Source: a virus. From it: 36,971 nt of DNA. Below the pieces are notes generated by a model. It saw only the letters and a program-made list of their open reading frames with translations. It had not been told where the DNA came from and ran no database searches. Of this stretch, positions 8,486 through 15,991 are shown piece after piece. Location: positions 1-36,971 of the IMG/VR virus record IMGVR_UViG_3300048061_000126; one strand, 5' to 3'. Position numbers and translations under genes: made by a program. Within the stretch, counting starts at the first letter, position 1, and each line of letters starts with the position of its first letter.

Positions 8486-9808
8486 TTACTTAATTTTGGT
8501 ATCCATCCATTTGCGGATGATTGATTTGAGTCCAGGTTTGTTGGAAATGAACTTAGCGAAGCGTTCCCCGAATTTTAGATACAGATTACGGAACCATGCG
8601 GGTGCATCATTCAGCATCCACTCACGGAACTGTAACCACTTCGGATTCTCTACGCCGTAGACCTCACGGGCTACCCAGCAAGCCAACATGACTGGAGCCG
8701 CAGCAGCACCTATTTTACCAATAGCGCCCATTAATCCAGCACTACGCGCAGCACTAGCTTGTGCCTGTGCGCCCTGGAACTCAATGTCCTGTGCGCGTTG
8801 TTGCATTGCCATATTGATACCCACGTTGGGGTCAAAGAGCTGAGGTCCCATTGGCTGTCCAGCGAGTCCAGTTGCCTGTCCAAGGGTCTGTCCACCTAGT
8901 CCAATAGCGGAAGAGGGGCGACCCAAGAGGGTCATACCAATGTCCCCAGCGATTGCTCGCTGTTGGCCGAATGCACCAGCACCAGCCTGACGAGCCTCCT
9001 GACGGAGACCAGCACGGAATTGTTCACGACCAAGGACCTCAGCCGCGGCGGCACTTTCATCGCCAATACGACCACTGGCCAGGCTTGCCTGTCTAGCGGC
9101 CTGCTGTGCGATTCTACGGCGTTCTGGGGATAGTTCACCCTCAGCCTCGCCAAAGAGACGAAGGGCCTGCTGCTGGGCAGCGTCAGCCAATGCTGTGCTG
9201 TATGGGTCCGCTTCACGGTAAGCCTCAACAATACGAGGGGCAAAGCCTTCGATTGCCCGAACATCCGCTTCACGCTGAATACCTAGCTGTTCGCGTTGCA
9301 GTTCGCCTGCTCGCATTGCCTGTTCCTCAAGCAAATCAAACACACCAGGAGTAGCCTCCTGGGTTCGCGTTGGGGAAAGTTGGGAAAGCCCCCTTGTAGC
9401 AGCATCAAGCTCGGCCTGTATTTTTTTGTATTCAGGGTTTTCCACCTCGTAGGGAGCGCGGTAAAGCCCACGTCTATGGCCCTGTTTGCCTGACTTATAC
9501 TTGACTAGTTGCGCTGGAGTGCTTTGTAGCTTTTGCTCTAGCTCCTGAACTTTTGCTGCCTGAGCAGCGTATTCGGGGTCCCCGTATTCACCCGCGGGTA
9601 GACCACGAGCAAAGGTAGCAATGTCCTGTAACTCCAGTGCTGCATAGCGAGGACGGTATTGTTCCTCCGCGCCAATGAGTCGCTCCTGTAATCGGGGGTC
9701 AGTGACACCCTGGTAGCCAGAGAACCCTTGGCCGAATAAATATTCACCCATTGACTTTCCTGGGTCAATCGGTGGTGGTGCTGCTGGTGCGCGTCCTTTG
9801 CCTCCCAT
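8486..9808 (-). CDS. Internal virion protein with conserved C-terminal helical domain (T7 gp14-like)
   Basis: The 440-residue protein starts with a Gly/Pro/Ala-rich segment (GGKGRAPAAPPPIDPGKS). It continues as long Ala/Gln/Arg-rich helices at about residues 40-350, including ERRRIAQQAARQASLASGRI. A hydrophobic stretch (GAIGKIGAAAAPVMLACWVA) follows. The last 70 residues contain AREVYG, KWLQFREWML and APAWFRNLYLKFGE, a domain I recognise from the ends of many phage virion and tail proteins. The hydrophobic segment would suit an ejection protein entering the cell envelope, as T7 gp14 does. AAGGA six bases before the ATG is one of the few good Shine-Dalgarno sites here. Confidence 0.75.
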   Translation of the reverse strand: MGGKGRAPAAPPPIDPGKSMGEYLFGQGFSGYQGVTDPRLQERLIGAEEQYRPRYAALELQDIATFARGLPAGEYGDPEYAAQAAKVQELEQKLQSTPAQLVKYKSGKQGHRRGLYRAPYEVENPEYKKIQAELDAATRGLSQLSPTRTQEATPGVFDLLEEQAMRAGELQREQLGIQREADVRAIEGFAPRIVEAYREADPYSTALADAAQQQALRLFGEAEGELSPERRRIAQQAARQASLASGRIGDESAAAAEVLGREQFRAGLRQEARQAGAGAFGQQRAIAGDIGMTLLGRPSSAIGLGGQTLGQATGLAGQPMGPQLFDPNVGINMAMQQRAQDIEFQGAQAQASAARSAGLMGAIGKIGAAAAPVMLACWVAREVYGVENPKWLQFREWMLNDAPAWFRNLYLKFGERFAKFISNKPGLKSIIRKWMDTKIK

Positions 9809-9817
9809 AATAATTCC

Positions 9818-10312
9818 TTATTTTGCTTTTAAGATTTTTGAAAATAGTTTAGTAGTGTATTCAACACGAGTCGGATTACCTTGGCGATAGCGAACTCCAA
9901 GGAGTTTCTTCGTAAGGCAATCAGGTTCGCGTTCAATAAATTTCAATAGCATTTGTTTCCACGCCGATGTGCTGGATGCGTACAAGAACGCCATGAATAT
10001 AGCGTCACCGTCAGGGGCATCCTCATTCCAGTTATATACAAAGCTCCACCCGTCATCAGCATCGCAATTATACCACATGAAAACCCCCTGAATGTCGGCC
10101 TCATCATCGGACATAACAACAAGCGTTCCCTTGGCTTGGTGATACGCAATGAGACTACGCAGGGCTTCATCCTCCCAGCCGTCAAGCACCTTGCCGTTTT
10201 CGTGTTCCTTGCAGTAAGCTACTACCTTATCCACGAACGAAACAAAGTGTGGCTGATTCCCTGAGTGAAGGGCAGCTACGGCTGAGTTAAGGACTGGATT
10301 ATCGACTTCCAT
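9818..10312 (-). CDS. GNAT-like small protein at the T7 gp13 position
   Basis: The 164-residue protein has alternating beta and helical segments: GTLVVMSDDEADIQGVFMWY, then FVYNW, then a helix with LYASSTSAWKQMLLKF, then VRYRQGNPTRVEYTTKLFSK. This is reminiscent of the GNAT fold. T7 gp13, which also precedes the gp14-gp15-gp16 block, has a comparable size and a GNAT-like look. I see no clear acetyl-CoA-binding motif, so an enzymatic role is not claimed. It starts within the stop codon of the fibre gene (TAATG at 10310-10314) and ends nine bases before the 440-residue virion gene. Confidence 0.55.
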   Translation of the reverse strand: MEVDNPVLNSAVAALHSGNQPHFVSFVDKVVAYCKEHENGKVLDGWEDEALRSLIAYHQAKGTLVVMSDDEADIQGVFMWYNCDADDGWSFVYNWNEDAPDGDAIFMAFLYASSTSAWKQMLLKFIEREPDCLTKKLLGVRYRQGNPTRVEYTTKLFSKILKAK

Positions 10313-10974
10313 TAGTATCCGATGGCTTGCCAGTGGTAAACAGCATTACTAGCAGGGTTACAAGCTATTTGTGTTGTGCTAAAAGAAGTGACCCCTAAAT
10401 TTGCAGTGTAATCCGCACCCACAGCACCCCCCTGAATATTTATAACAGCATTCGGAAAAGGTGTTGCAAAAGTAATTGTGCCTCCCGCTGCACTCAGGGA
10501 CGCTATACCCCATTTCATAATCAATCCATTAGGAAAGGTTACACTTTCTCCACCAGCATACGTGCTTGGCGTAAAGTTAGGTGCGGAATCCACATAAGCC
10601 TTAATGCTTTGCTGGGTAGCGAGAGCGGTCGCGCTGTCCGATACCATATCGTCCTCGTCCAGAACGCTGACTTCTTGTGGGGAAGTAGCCGAACCAGAGG
10701 TATTGCCAAGCACTTTCATGTCATCGACATCTTCAATCTTGGCTTTGGTTACATTGCTGTCCGAAATTTTGGCGGTAGTTACTGATGTATCAGCAAGTTT
10801 AGAGGTGGTCACGCCACCGTCCTTGACCACGATTGCTCCGTTACTGTCAACAAATGTGCTGGTTAAATCAACGGCATCGTTGCTGAAGGTTGCATTATCG
10901 AGCATGAGGTTCAGCTTGTCGGCTGAAAGCTGCTCGCCATTTGCGAAATTTTTTCCTGTTGTAATTACTGACAT
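10312..10974 (-). CDS. Tail fibre protein
   Basis: The 220-residue protein has an N-terminal section with short repeats (GVTTSKLADTSVTTAKISDS, then NVTKAKIED), which are typical beta-solenoid or trimeric fibre repeats. The C-terminal domain (FPNGLIMKWGI, TFATPFPNAV, AVYHWQAIGY) resembles the receptor-binding tip of gp53/gp37-type tail fibres. It follows another fibre gene by four bases. It probably forms part of a trimeric host-recognition appendage. The short length suggests it is a distal piece attached to another fibre or to the nozzle. Confidence 0.8.
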   Translation of the reverse strand: MSVITTGKNFANGEQLSADKLNLMLDNATFSNDAVDLTSTFVDSNGAIVVKDGGVTTSKLADTSVTTAKISDSNVTKAKIEDVDDMKVLGNTSGSATSPQEVSVLDEDDMVSDSATALATQQSIKAYVDSAPNFTPSTYAGGESVTFPNGLIMKWGIASLSAAGGTITFATPFPNAVINIQGGAVGADYTANLGVTSFSTTQIACNPASNAVYHWQAIGY

Positions 10975-10978
10975 GATA

Positions 10979-11590
10979 TTAAGCTGTTCGTTTCCACATG
11001 TGAACTACGATGTATGGCTGAAGATTGTTGTGAGCTTGTGTTGTACCAGCTGATGTTAATGTGCCATTTTCATCAGAGCCAGCCCCACCCGCATATTTTG
11101 TAAACTTTTGAAAAGCATCGGTGTCAGCACCATTAGCGGGGTTATCTACATCAAAGCCATTTGAATTTCCACCTGTGGTTCCAGAGGGCTGTATGCCTCC
11201 GTGCCTATGGCTAGGCATCTCAGTAATATCAAGCGTATGCGTCTTAGCCCCGCCAGTTTCTTCTGCTGTTTCGAAGTCAGTGTCCCCTGAATCAATACCA
11301 ACGAGTACACGACCAGCACCAAAGGCTACCCATGTCCCGAACCCTAACAGTGTAGCAGGGTTGGTTGCATCGCTGGCATTCATGTAAATGGAGCCAACGG
11401 GATATGCCGCAGCAAGAGCATCGCTAGCTAACTTACTACCAGCAATATCAGCGGATGCCGATATGTCTGCATTCACGATAGTTCCAGTATCAATGGCGGC
11501 TGTTGGGCTACCAAGGTCATTCAGGTCAGTAGATGTGACCTCATCAGTAGGGCCATAAACCTGGCCTGGTGTTACTGTTATTGTTGCCAT
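10979..11590 (-). CDS. Tail-collar-domain fibre protein
   Basis: The 203-residue protein contains a tail collar-like domain. YPVGSIYMNASDATNPATLL and GTWVAFGAGRVLVGID span about residues 63-100. MPSHRH follows at about 124-129, and NLQPYIVVHMWKRT closes the C-terminus. This pattern is shared with T4 gp12-type and other short fibre tips, where His residues bind metal in the trimer. The N-terminus (TVTPGQVYGPTDEVTSTDLN, then NADISASADIAGSKL) resembles fibre attachment repeats. Together with the adjacent 220-residue fibre it gives two separate candidates for adsorption specificity. Its ATG overlaps the stop of the nozzle gene. Confidence 0.85.
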   Translation of the reverse strand: MATITVTPGQVYGPTDEVTSTDLNDLGSPTAAIDTGTIVNADISASADIAGSKLASDALAAAYPVGSIYMNASDATNPATLLGFGTWVAFGAGRVLVGIDSGDTDFETAEETGGAKTHTLDITEMPSHRHGGIQPSGTTGGNSNGFDVDNPANGADTDAFQKFTKYAGGAGSDENGTLTSAGTTQAHNNLQPYIVVHMWKRTA

Positions 11591-14445
11591 TAGATTGCTT
11601 TCTGTGTTGAACGCATTGCGGTACTTCCCTCAGTCTCGATTGCTCGAATACGGGGTCGTCCGCTGGTGTTGTTGATTGTAAATTGTAAGCCGTATCCACG
11701 GCGGTTCCCTATTCTACCACGTATAGAAACATCTTCCCCAATAGGGAGTACGGTGGGTTCGTTCGATACTGAATCAACCGATGAGCCAGAAACAGGACTG
11801 GAGAACAAGGTAGTAAAGTTGTTGGATGCAAGCGTACTTGATATGGATTGATATACTGGAAAGAACGTGGATGTTTTGAACACGTAGATGATGGAGCCGT
11901 TGAATGAAACCGCTGGCAGGCTTCCAGCACCAGGACCATTAAGGCGGTAAACATCAAACCCATTGACTACTGAATCAAATACATATGTCCCGTTAAGGTC
12001 GGAATCCGAAAATCCAGACATCTGAACCACGCGCTGTTCAGTTTTATTGTAGTCCGACAATGAACCCAAGGATTCAACCGTATCGGGATTCTCTGTCTCA
12101 ATGTCAATATCAAAATCAGAGGTATTGTCCTCACTGGATTGAACATGAATATCGAAGTTCTTCCAGCGTTTGCGGTCCATGCTCCCGATAGTGTACTGAC
12201 GGGTCGTAAGGGCAGCGGGTATATCAATACCTTGAGCCTCGCCACCAATAAAGGTAACAATGCGGTCCTCTCCGTCCACGCGCTCATCCAGTTTATGAAT
12301 ACCGCCGAATCGGTTAATTGCATATACGCCACGCTGTTCACCGTCACCAGCTACCAAAAGGTTTTCAATATCCCAATCCGTACTACCAGTCGTATCAATG
12401 GACTCCCATTGTTTGTTCAGGAAATTAAATACCAGGATTGCGTTGTTACGAACAGCATTGTCCAGCGGGACAGCAATAAAGTAACGGTTATCAAAGTAAG
12501 TCGCAACTGATTGTTCCCATGCGTCCTTGTTGATACGCTGAATGGTTTCGTTGATTGGTTCACTTAGCGGTGTTTCAGTACCGCGAAGATTGTATTCATC
12601 AAGGAATTGGGTTCCGTACACGCCGTTATCCGAAAGGAATATAACTTGATTGCCAACCTGCCTAATGGACTTACGAGCTACGCACCCAACCTCGTTAGTA
12701 AGAAGCCGAGTACTTGCGCCCTGTAAGTTAGTGGTATTCTCGACAAGATGAATGCTGTTACGGTTAAACACCAGCAAACGGTCCTCGGCGAATGAGTGCA
12801 GTCCAACAACGAAGTCAGCCGTACCTGCATTAAAGCGGTACTGTGCGTAAATCTGGTCATAGGTATTACTGTCCAATATATCGGATGCAATTATTTCATC
12901 AAGGGCATCCTTGGATGTAAAGCTGTTAAGTGCATCATTGACAGTGAATCTGTACGGCATTACCAACCTTCGCTGGTGATATACCGCAAAAGGCGGTGCT
13001 GGCATGTGGATAAATCCTAGACCTACGGATACCTTGCGAGTAAATACTGGAGTAGATGTTAAACTTGCCCCATCGGTAATGTGCAAGTCAGTTTTGTTAG
13101 CGTCCACATAGAACTCGAAACCATGAGCCAGGGCTACTGTTTCATCGCCACTAATTGCAATACTTGGATTTTGCGGTACGTAGAAAACAATGTCATCACC
13201 TGATACATCAGAAACAAATCGGCTTCCGTCAATCTTGGTATCACCGAATCCCGCAATATCAATCGGGTCCCCTATGCTCCTGCCGTGACCCGCAGCAGTA
13301 ATTGTAACCTCGTAAAGAGTATCGTACTCCCCGCCAGAAATTAACTGCTTGACCGCCGCCGTGATTGAAGTAGTAGGTCCACCCTCAAATAGTTTCGCGA
13401 CAGTGAACTCCGAGCCAATAATCAGACCAGAGCTTTGGTCCGCATCCAATGTTTTGTCACCTACTACAGTAACAATGCTACCAACAGAAACACCATCTTC
13501 CTGATGCACAACGCCACGGTTCTCGATTAATGCGAACTCGCCTGACGCGCACACAATTTGTACTGGCTGAGTGTACTCACCACTAGCTACCCTAGTGAAC
13601 TCAGGTGTCCCAGAAAGGTCCCCGTCCCATTCAAGGGCAGTCTGACCGTTGCGGAAAATAAATACCTTGTTAAAGGCTTGAATCATATCTGACGCCACGG
13701 GAACGGTTTCGCCTACTGGATAAATAATGTCGGTAGTCTCCCCCGTTTTGAGGTTCTTGGCTACTACTTTTAAATTGGATGCAATCAAGAGGTACTGACT
13801 AGCATTGGAAGCTGGGTCACTGTACTCCGTGCTTGCGTAAACCTCGGTGACATTACCTTGGTCCAGGACCATGTTGAATCCAACAACGGCCTGGGTTGTA
13901 ATATCGTTCAAATCAAAAGGAAGTGTTTCGGGCAGGACAATGGCGGTTGTATATACTTCATCAGCACCAGTCAAGGCGTACGTAATCGTGCTAGTAGCAC
14001 CCGCATCAGTAATGCCAGTAATTGTATGTGTGCCATTCGGGTCAGTGCCAGTAAACTGAATACCCTCTACGGTAATCTCATCGCCAACCTGGAAGTCATA
14101 ACCTGGCTCCACTGCTGGCTCATTAAGAACAAGCGATACTACATTGCTCGTCAGGCTAGCGGACTCAATGGTAGTGGGCAGCATAGAAGTCACTCCATCG
14201 CCAATCTCGGCAGTAGTCGGAAGACGTTGTACGTCACCACCGACCGCAAACGGAGCCTCGATAAGCTCGATGCCCTTACGTACCTGCGCTTCACCGTTAC
14301 GGTCCAAGCGGATATTTTGGGCATCAGAAAGCATCCCCGCCTTAAGCTGGTCAGGGCGAAGGCGATTATTGAAACCAATAAAACCGACATCACCATCCTT
14401 GGCAACGCGGTCATCTCTTGCTCCGTATGAACGATATTCAGGCAT
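11590..14445 (-). CDS. Nozzle-like tail tubular protein (T7 gp12-like)
   Basis: The 951-residue beta-rich protein begins with a recognisable block: GFIGFNNRLRPDQLKAGMLS, then DAQNIRLDRNGEAQVRKG (residues about 22-60). This block is found in gp12-type tail tubular B/nozzle proteins and related large podovirus tail proteins. Later segments (VFRNGQTALEWDGD, VLVFNFLNKQWESIDTTG) are blade- or lectin-like beta sheets. In the virion it would form the distal tail tube that contacts fibres. Its neighbours fit: basic small proteins before it, two fibre genes after it. The assignment rests on the N-terminal block and synteny. Confidence 0.75.
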   Translation of the reverse strand: MPEYRSYGARDDRVAKDGDVGFIGFNNRLRPDQLKAGMLSDAQNIRLDRNGEAQVRKGIELIEAPFAVGGDVQRLPTTAEIGDGVTSMLPTTIESASLTSNVVSLVLNEPAVEPGYDFQVGDEITVEGIQFTGTDPNGTHTITGITDAGATSTITYALTGADEVYTTAIVLPETLPFDLNDITTQAVVGFNMVLDQGNVTEVYASTEYSDPASNASQYLLIASNLKVVAKNLKTGETTDIIYPVGETVPVASDMIQAFNKVFIFRNGQTALEWDGDLSGTPEFTRVASGEYTQPVQIVCASGEFALIENRGVVHQEDGVSVGSIVTVVGDKTLDADQSSGLIIGSEFTVAKLFEGGPTTSITAAVKQLISGGEYDTLYEVTITAAGHGRSIGDPIDIAGFGDTKIDGSRFVSDVSGDDIVFYVPQNPSIAISGDETVALAHGFEFYVDANKTDLHITDGASLTSTPVFTRKVSVGLGFIHMPAPPFAVYHQRRLVMPYRFTVNDALNSFTSKDALDEIIASDILDSNTYDQIYAQYRFNAGTADFVVGLHSFAEDRLLVFNRNSIHLVENTTNLQGASTRLLTNEVGCVARKSIRQVGNQVIFLSDNGVYGTQFLDEYNLRGTETPLSEPINETIQRINKDAWEQSVATYFDNRYFIAVPLDNAVRNNAILVFNFLNKQWESIDTTGSTDWDIENLLVAGDGEQRGVYAINRFGGIHKLDERVDGEDRIVTFIGGEAQGIDIPAALTTRQYTIGSMDRKRWKNFDIHVQSSEDNTSDFDIDIETENPDTVESLGSLSDYNKTEQRVVQMSGFSDSDLNGTYVFDSVVNGFDVYRLNGPGAGSLPAVSFNGSIIYVFKTSTFFPVYQSISSTLASNNFTTLFSSPVSGSSVDSVSNEPTVLPIGEDVSIRGRIGNRRGYGLQFTINNTSGRPRIRAIETEGSTAMRSTQKAI

Positions 14446-14690
14446 TAGCAGTTCCAGGCTCGGCGGCTCCAGTAGTTAGCAGATAGTTTGTTTGACTTGC
14501 CCTTGATGCCACCGCTACGAGCGCAGTAGCTTTTCTTACGGGCAGGGCGGTCCTTCTTGATTGTCATGTTAGCATCGCCGAAACGGATAAGCTTTTCCTT
14601 ACCACCCTCGCAGGCCTTCACGACAAATTTCTTCCCGCCCTGGACTTCACGGCGTGGCACGTTGCACTTCATCTTGGATTTATCAGCCAT
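14445..14690 (-). CDS. Small basic Cys-containing protein
   Basis: The 81-residue, strongly basic protein has four cysteines. The second half (KKDRPARKKSYCARSGGIKG, then LSANYWSRRAWNC) resembles small proteins I know from marine phage genomes, often annotated only as DUFs. It is the last of four tiny basic genes joined by TAATG overlaps or a short gap. The function is unknown. Nucleic acid binding or virion packing is plausible from charge alone. It starts in the stop codon of the preceding gene and ends in the start codon of the nozzle gene. Confidence 0.7.
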   Translation of the reverse strand: MADKSKMKCNVPRREVQGGKKFVVKACEGGKEKLIRFGDANMTIKKDRPARKKSYCARSGGIKGKSNKLSANYWSRRAWNC

Positions 14691-14962
14691 TATTTTTTGC
14701 GTACTGGTTTTACTCTTCGGGGTTTGCCCGCTGGTTGTCCGAGACTTTTCTTCTCAGCTACTTTCTTTTTCTTCTGCGATGGGGTCAGTTCACCCGCAGT
14801 CACAGGGGTTCTTGAGCTTACACGCTTCGATGGTCTGCAGTATGGCGTACCTCGCTTTTCTCCCGCTTGTCGTCCGCAGGGCTTTCCTGAGCGGACATCC
14901 ACCCAGTCCTCCTTGAACCACCGCCTGAGGGCTGCTCCTTCTTTTGTTTTTCGTGCAGCCAT
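14690..14962 (-). CDS. Small basic protein, DUF5872-like
   Basis: The 90-residue protein contains RRWFKEDWVDVRSGKPCGRQ and TPYCRPSKRVSSRTPVTAGE followed by LTPSQKKKKVAEKK. I associate this pattern with DUF5872, a family of unknown role in phages and algae. ATG at 14962 is preferred over an in-frame GTG at 15013. The GTG start would overlap the preceding gene extensively, while the ATG forms a TAATG junction and begins where conservation would be expected. The C-terminus is Lys/Arg-rich (PAGKPRRVKPVRKK) and probably disordered. Two Cys (PCGR, YCRPS) could bind metal. Confidence 0.65.
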   Translation of the reverse strand: MAARKTKEGAALRRWFKEDWVDVRSGKPCGRQAGEKRGTPYCRPSKRVSSRTPVTAGELTPSQKKKKVAEKKSLGQPAGKPRRVKPVRKK

Positions 14963-15096
14963 TACTTTGCATTCTTTCGTTTGCCCCAGTTGGCGGCTCC
15001 TACCTTTCGGCACTTAGCGATTGCCCCACTTGCATAAGCAGATGGGAAGACCTTGTAACGGGCCTTGACCTTTTTGTAGCAAGCGTCCTTGGGCAT
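14962..15096 (-). CDS. 44-residue basic microprotein
   Basis: The 44-residue protein has the core KDACYKKVKARYKVFPSAYA followed by SGAIAKCRKVGAANWGKRK. This sequence is familiar from many uncultured marine phages, always without an assigned function. It has two Cys, high positive charge and a compact aromatic core, so a small folded nucleic-acid or virion-binding domain is possible. Both ends are TAATG overlaps with neighbouring genes, strong support for translation despite its size. Confidence 0.75.
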   Translation of the reverse strand: MPKDACYKKVKARYKVFPSAYASGAIAKCRKVGAANWGKRKNAK

Positions 15097-15182
15097 TACT
15101 TACCTTTTACTTTGCAGCCACAACCCTTGCGCTCGCCGCATGAACCCTTACTTGCTTTACTTGCTGGTTTTCTTCCGTACAT
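15096..15182 (-). CDS. 28-residue Cys-rich microprotein
   Basis: The 28-codon protein reads MYGRKPASKASKGSCGERKG followed by CGCKVKGK. It is easily missed by length cut-offs. Support comes from AAGGA five bases before the ATG, a TAATG overlap with the 44-residue gene, and its place in a chain of basic microproteins. Three Cys within ten residues suggest metal binding. The function is unknown. Confidence 0.6.
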   Translation of the reverse strand: MYGRKPASKASKGSCGERKGCGCKVKGK

Positions 15183-15190
15183 ATTATTCC

Positions 15191-15586
15191 TTATTTTACT
15201 TGTGATGAACCAAAGTAGAATCCTACGATGGCGAGTGCAGTCTGGCGCACTTCAGGGAGTATCAGATAACCCTGCGTATGCACCCATTTTGAGCCTTTGA
15301 ATAGCCCTAGAAAGCCGTTTGATTCCTCCTGAAGGGTAACTGCTATGTCAGTGAATGCAAAGACAGCAGGGAGGGCTATAATAGCCAACAGGACGCTTAC
15401 GGTAATAATCCTACGCATCCATACTCCACCACGCTCAGAAGCCTTATCAGCAGATATGTCAGCTACCTCCTGCTTCTGGAGCATTTGCTCGAAGAGTCTA
15501 GTCTGGCTCTGGGCTTGGGCAGCAATCATCTTCATTACGAAGCCTGATACGCCACCTCCAAGCATTGCTATAAGTTCAGGTGTCAT
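15191..15586 (-). CDS. Holin-like membrane protein
   Basis: The 131-residue protein has likely transmembrane segments at about residues 59-78 (RIITVSVLLAIIALPAVFAF) and 113-127 (VRQTALAIVGFYFGS), and a weaker hydrophobic N-terminal stretch at 3-20. The charged middle (QTRLFEQMLQKQEVADISAD) is helical. The arrangement recalls phage 3-TM holin-like proteins that form the inner-membrane lesion for lysis. AAGGA lies nine bases before ATG. It overlaps the 53-residue membrane gene by four bases, and a pair of overlapping membrane genes fits a holin system. The endolysin, however, is 7.4 kb away in the operon. Confidence 0.6.
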   Translation of the reverse strand: MTPELIAMLGGGVSGFVMKMIAAQAQSQTRLFEQMLQKQEVADISADKASERGGVWMRRIITVSVLLAIIALPAVFAFTDIAVTLQEESNGFLGLFKGSKWVHTQGYLILPEVRQTALAIVGFYFGSSQVK

Positions 15587-15744
15587 TTACGTAGTTCCTT
15601 GATTACCTTTACGGCTGATGCCGTCATGTAGACAAAGGTAGCTAGACCTACACAGAAGCCCAATATCTCATTGACAGGGGTAAGCTCGATGGTGGCAAAG
15701 AAACCAGCCACGCCTACTACGCTTCTGTATATGATGTCGTCCAT
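15583..15744 (-). CDS. 53-residue two-TM protein, putative holin
   Basis: The 53-residue protein begins MDDIIYRSVV and ends VKVIKELRK. Between them are two hydrophobic stretches, VVGVAGFFATIEL (about residues 9-21) and EILGFCVGLATFVYMTASAV (about 26-45), separated by TPVN, with a short basic C-terminus. This is the layout of a small class II holin. It starts in the stop codon of the preceding gene (TAATG) and its TGA overlaps the next start (ATGA). The overlap suggests paired expression with the 131-residue membrane protein, perhaps as holin and antiholin. Confidence 0.6.
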   Translation of the reverse strand: MDDIIYRSVVGVAGFFATIELTPVNEILGFCVGLATFVYMTASAVKVIKELRK

Positions 15745-15989
15745 TAGATAGCCTCTGGGTCAGGGAATTTTACTTCTTCGACAGCATCTGCTTGCTCGAC
15801 TTCTGTGAGATTATATGTGTCAACAGGCAATGCCCACTTGGCTGCACCTACCAATGGTTTCTTGGTAAGGCGAGGGCGGGTAACGTAGCGTGAACCTTTA
15901 CCTACCTTGTGGTAAGCAAGCCCACGAGCGATGCCCTCCTGTTCGGAGCGGTCAATGCCTTCTTGTTCGGTTTCAAATAATAGATACAT
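15744..15989 (-). CDS. Small hypothetical protein
   Basis: The 81-residue protein is not recognised. It has an acidic N-terminal third (LLFETEQEGIDRSEQEGIAR), a basic middle (KVGKGSRYVTRPRLTKKP) and an acidic tail (VEEVKFPDPEAI). No membrane segment or signal is visible. It begins two bases after the adhesin gene ends and finishes in the start codon of the 53-residue holin candidate, so it belongs to the tail/lysis operon. Role unknown. Confidence 0.65.
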   Translation of the reverse strand: MYLLFETEQEGIDRSEQEGIARGLAYHKVGKGSRYVTRPRLTKKPLVGAAKWALPVDTYNLTEVEQADAVEEVKFPDPEAI

Positions 15990-15991
15990 GA

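Noticed and set aside
13858-14430. + strand open frame of 190 codons
   Set aside because: Antisense to the N-terminal part of the nozzle protein, no recognisable domain, no leader of the early type.
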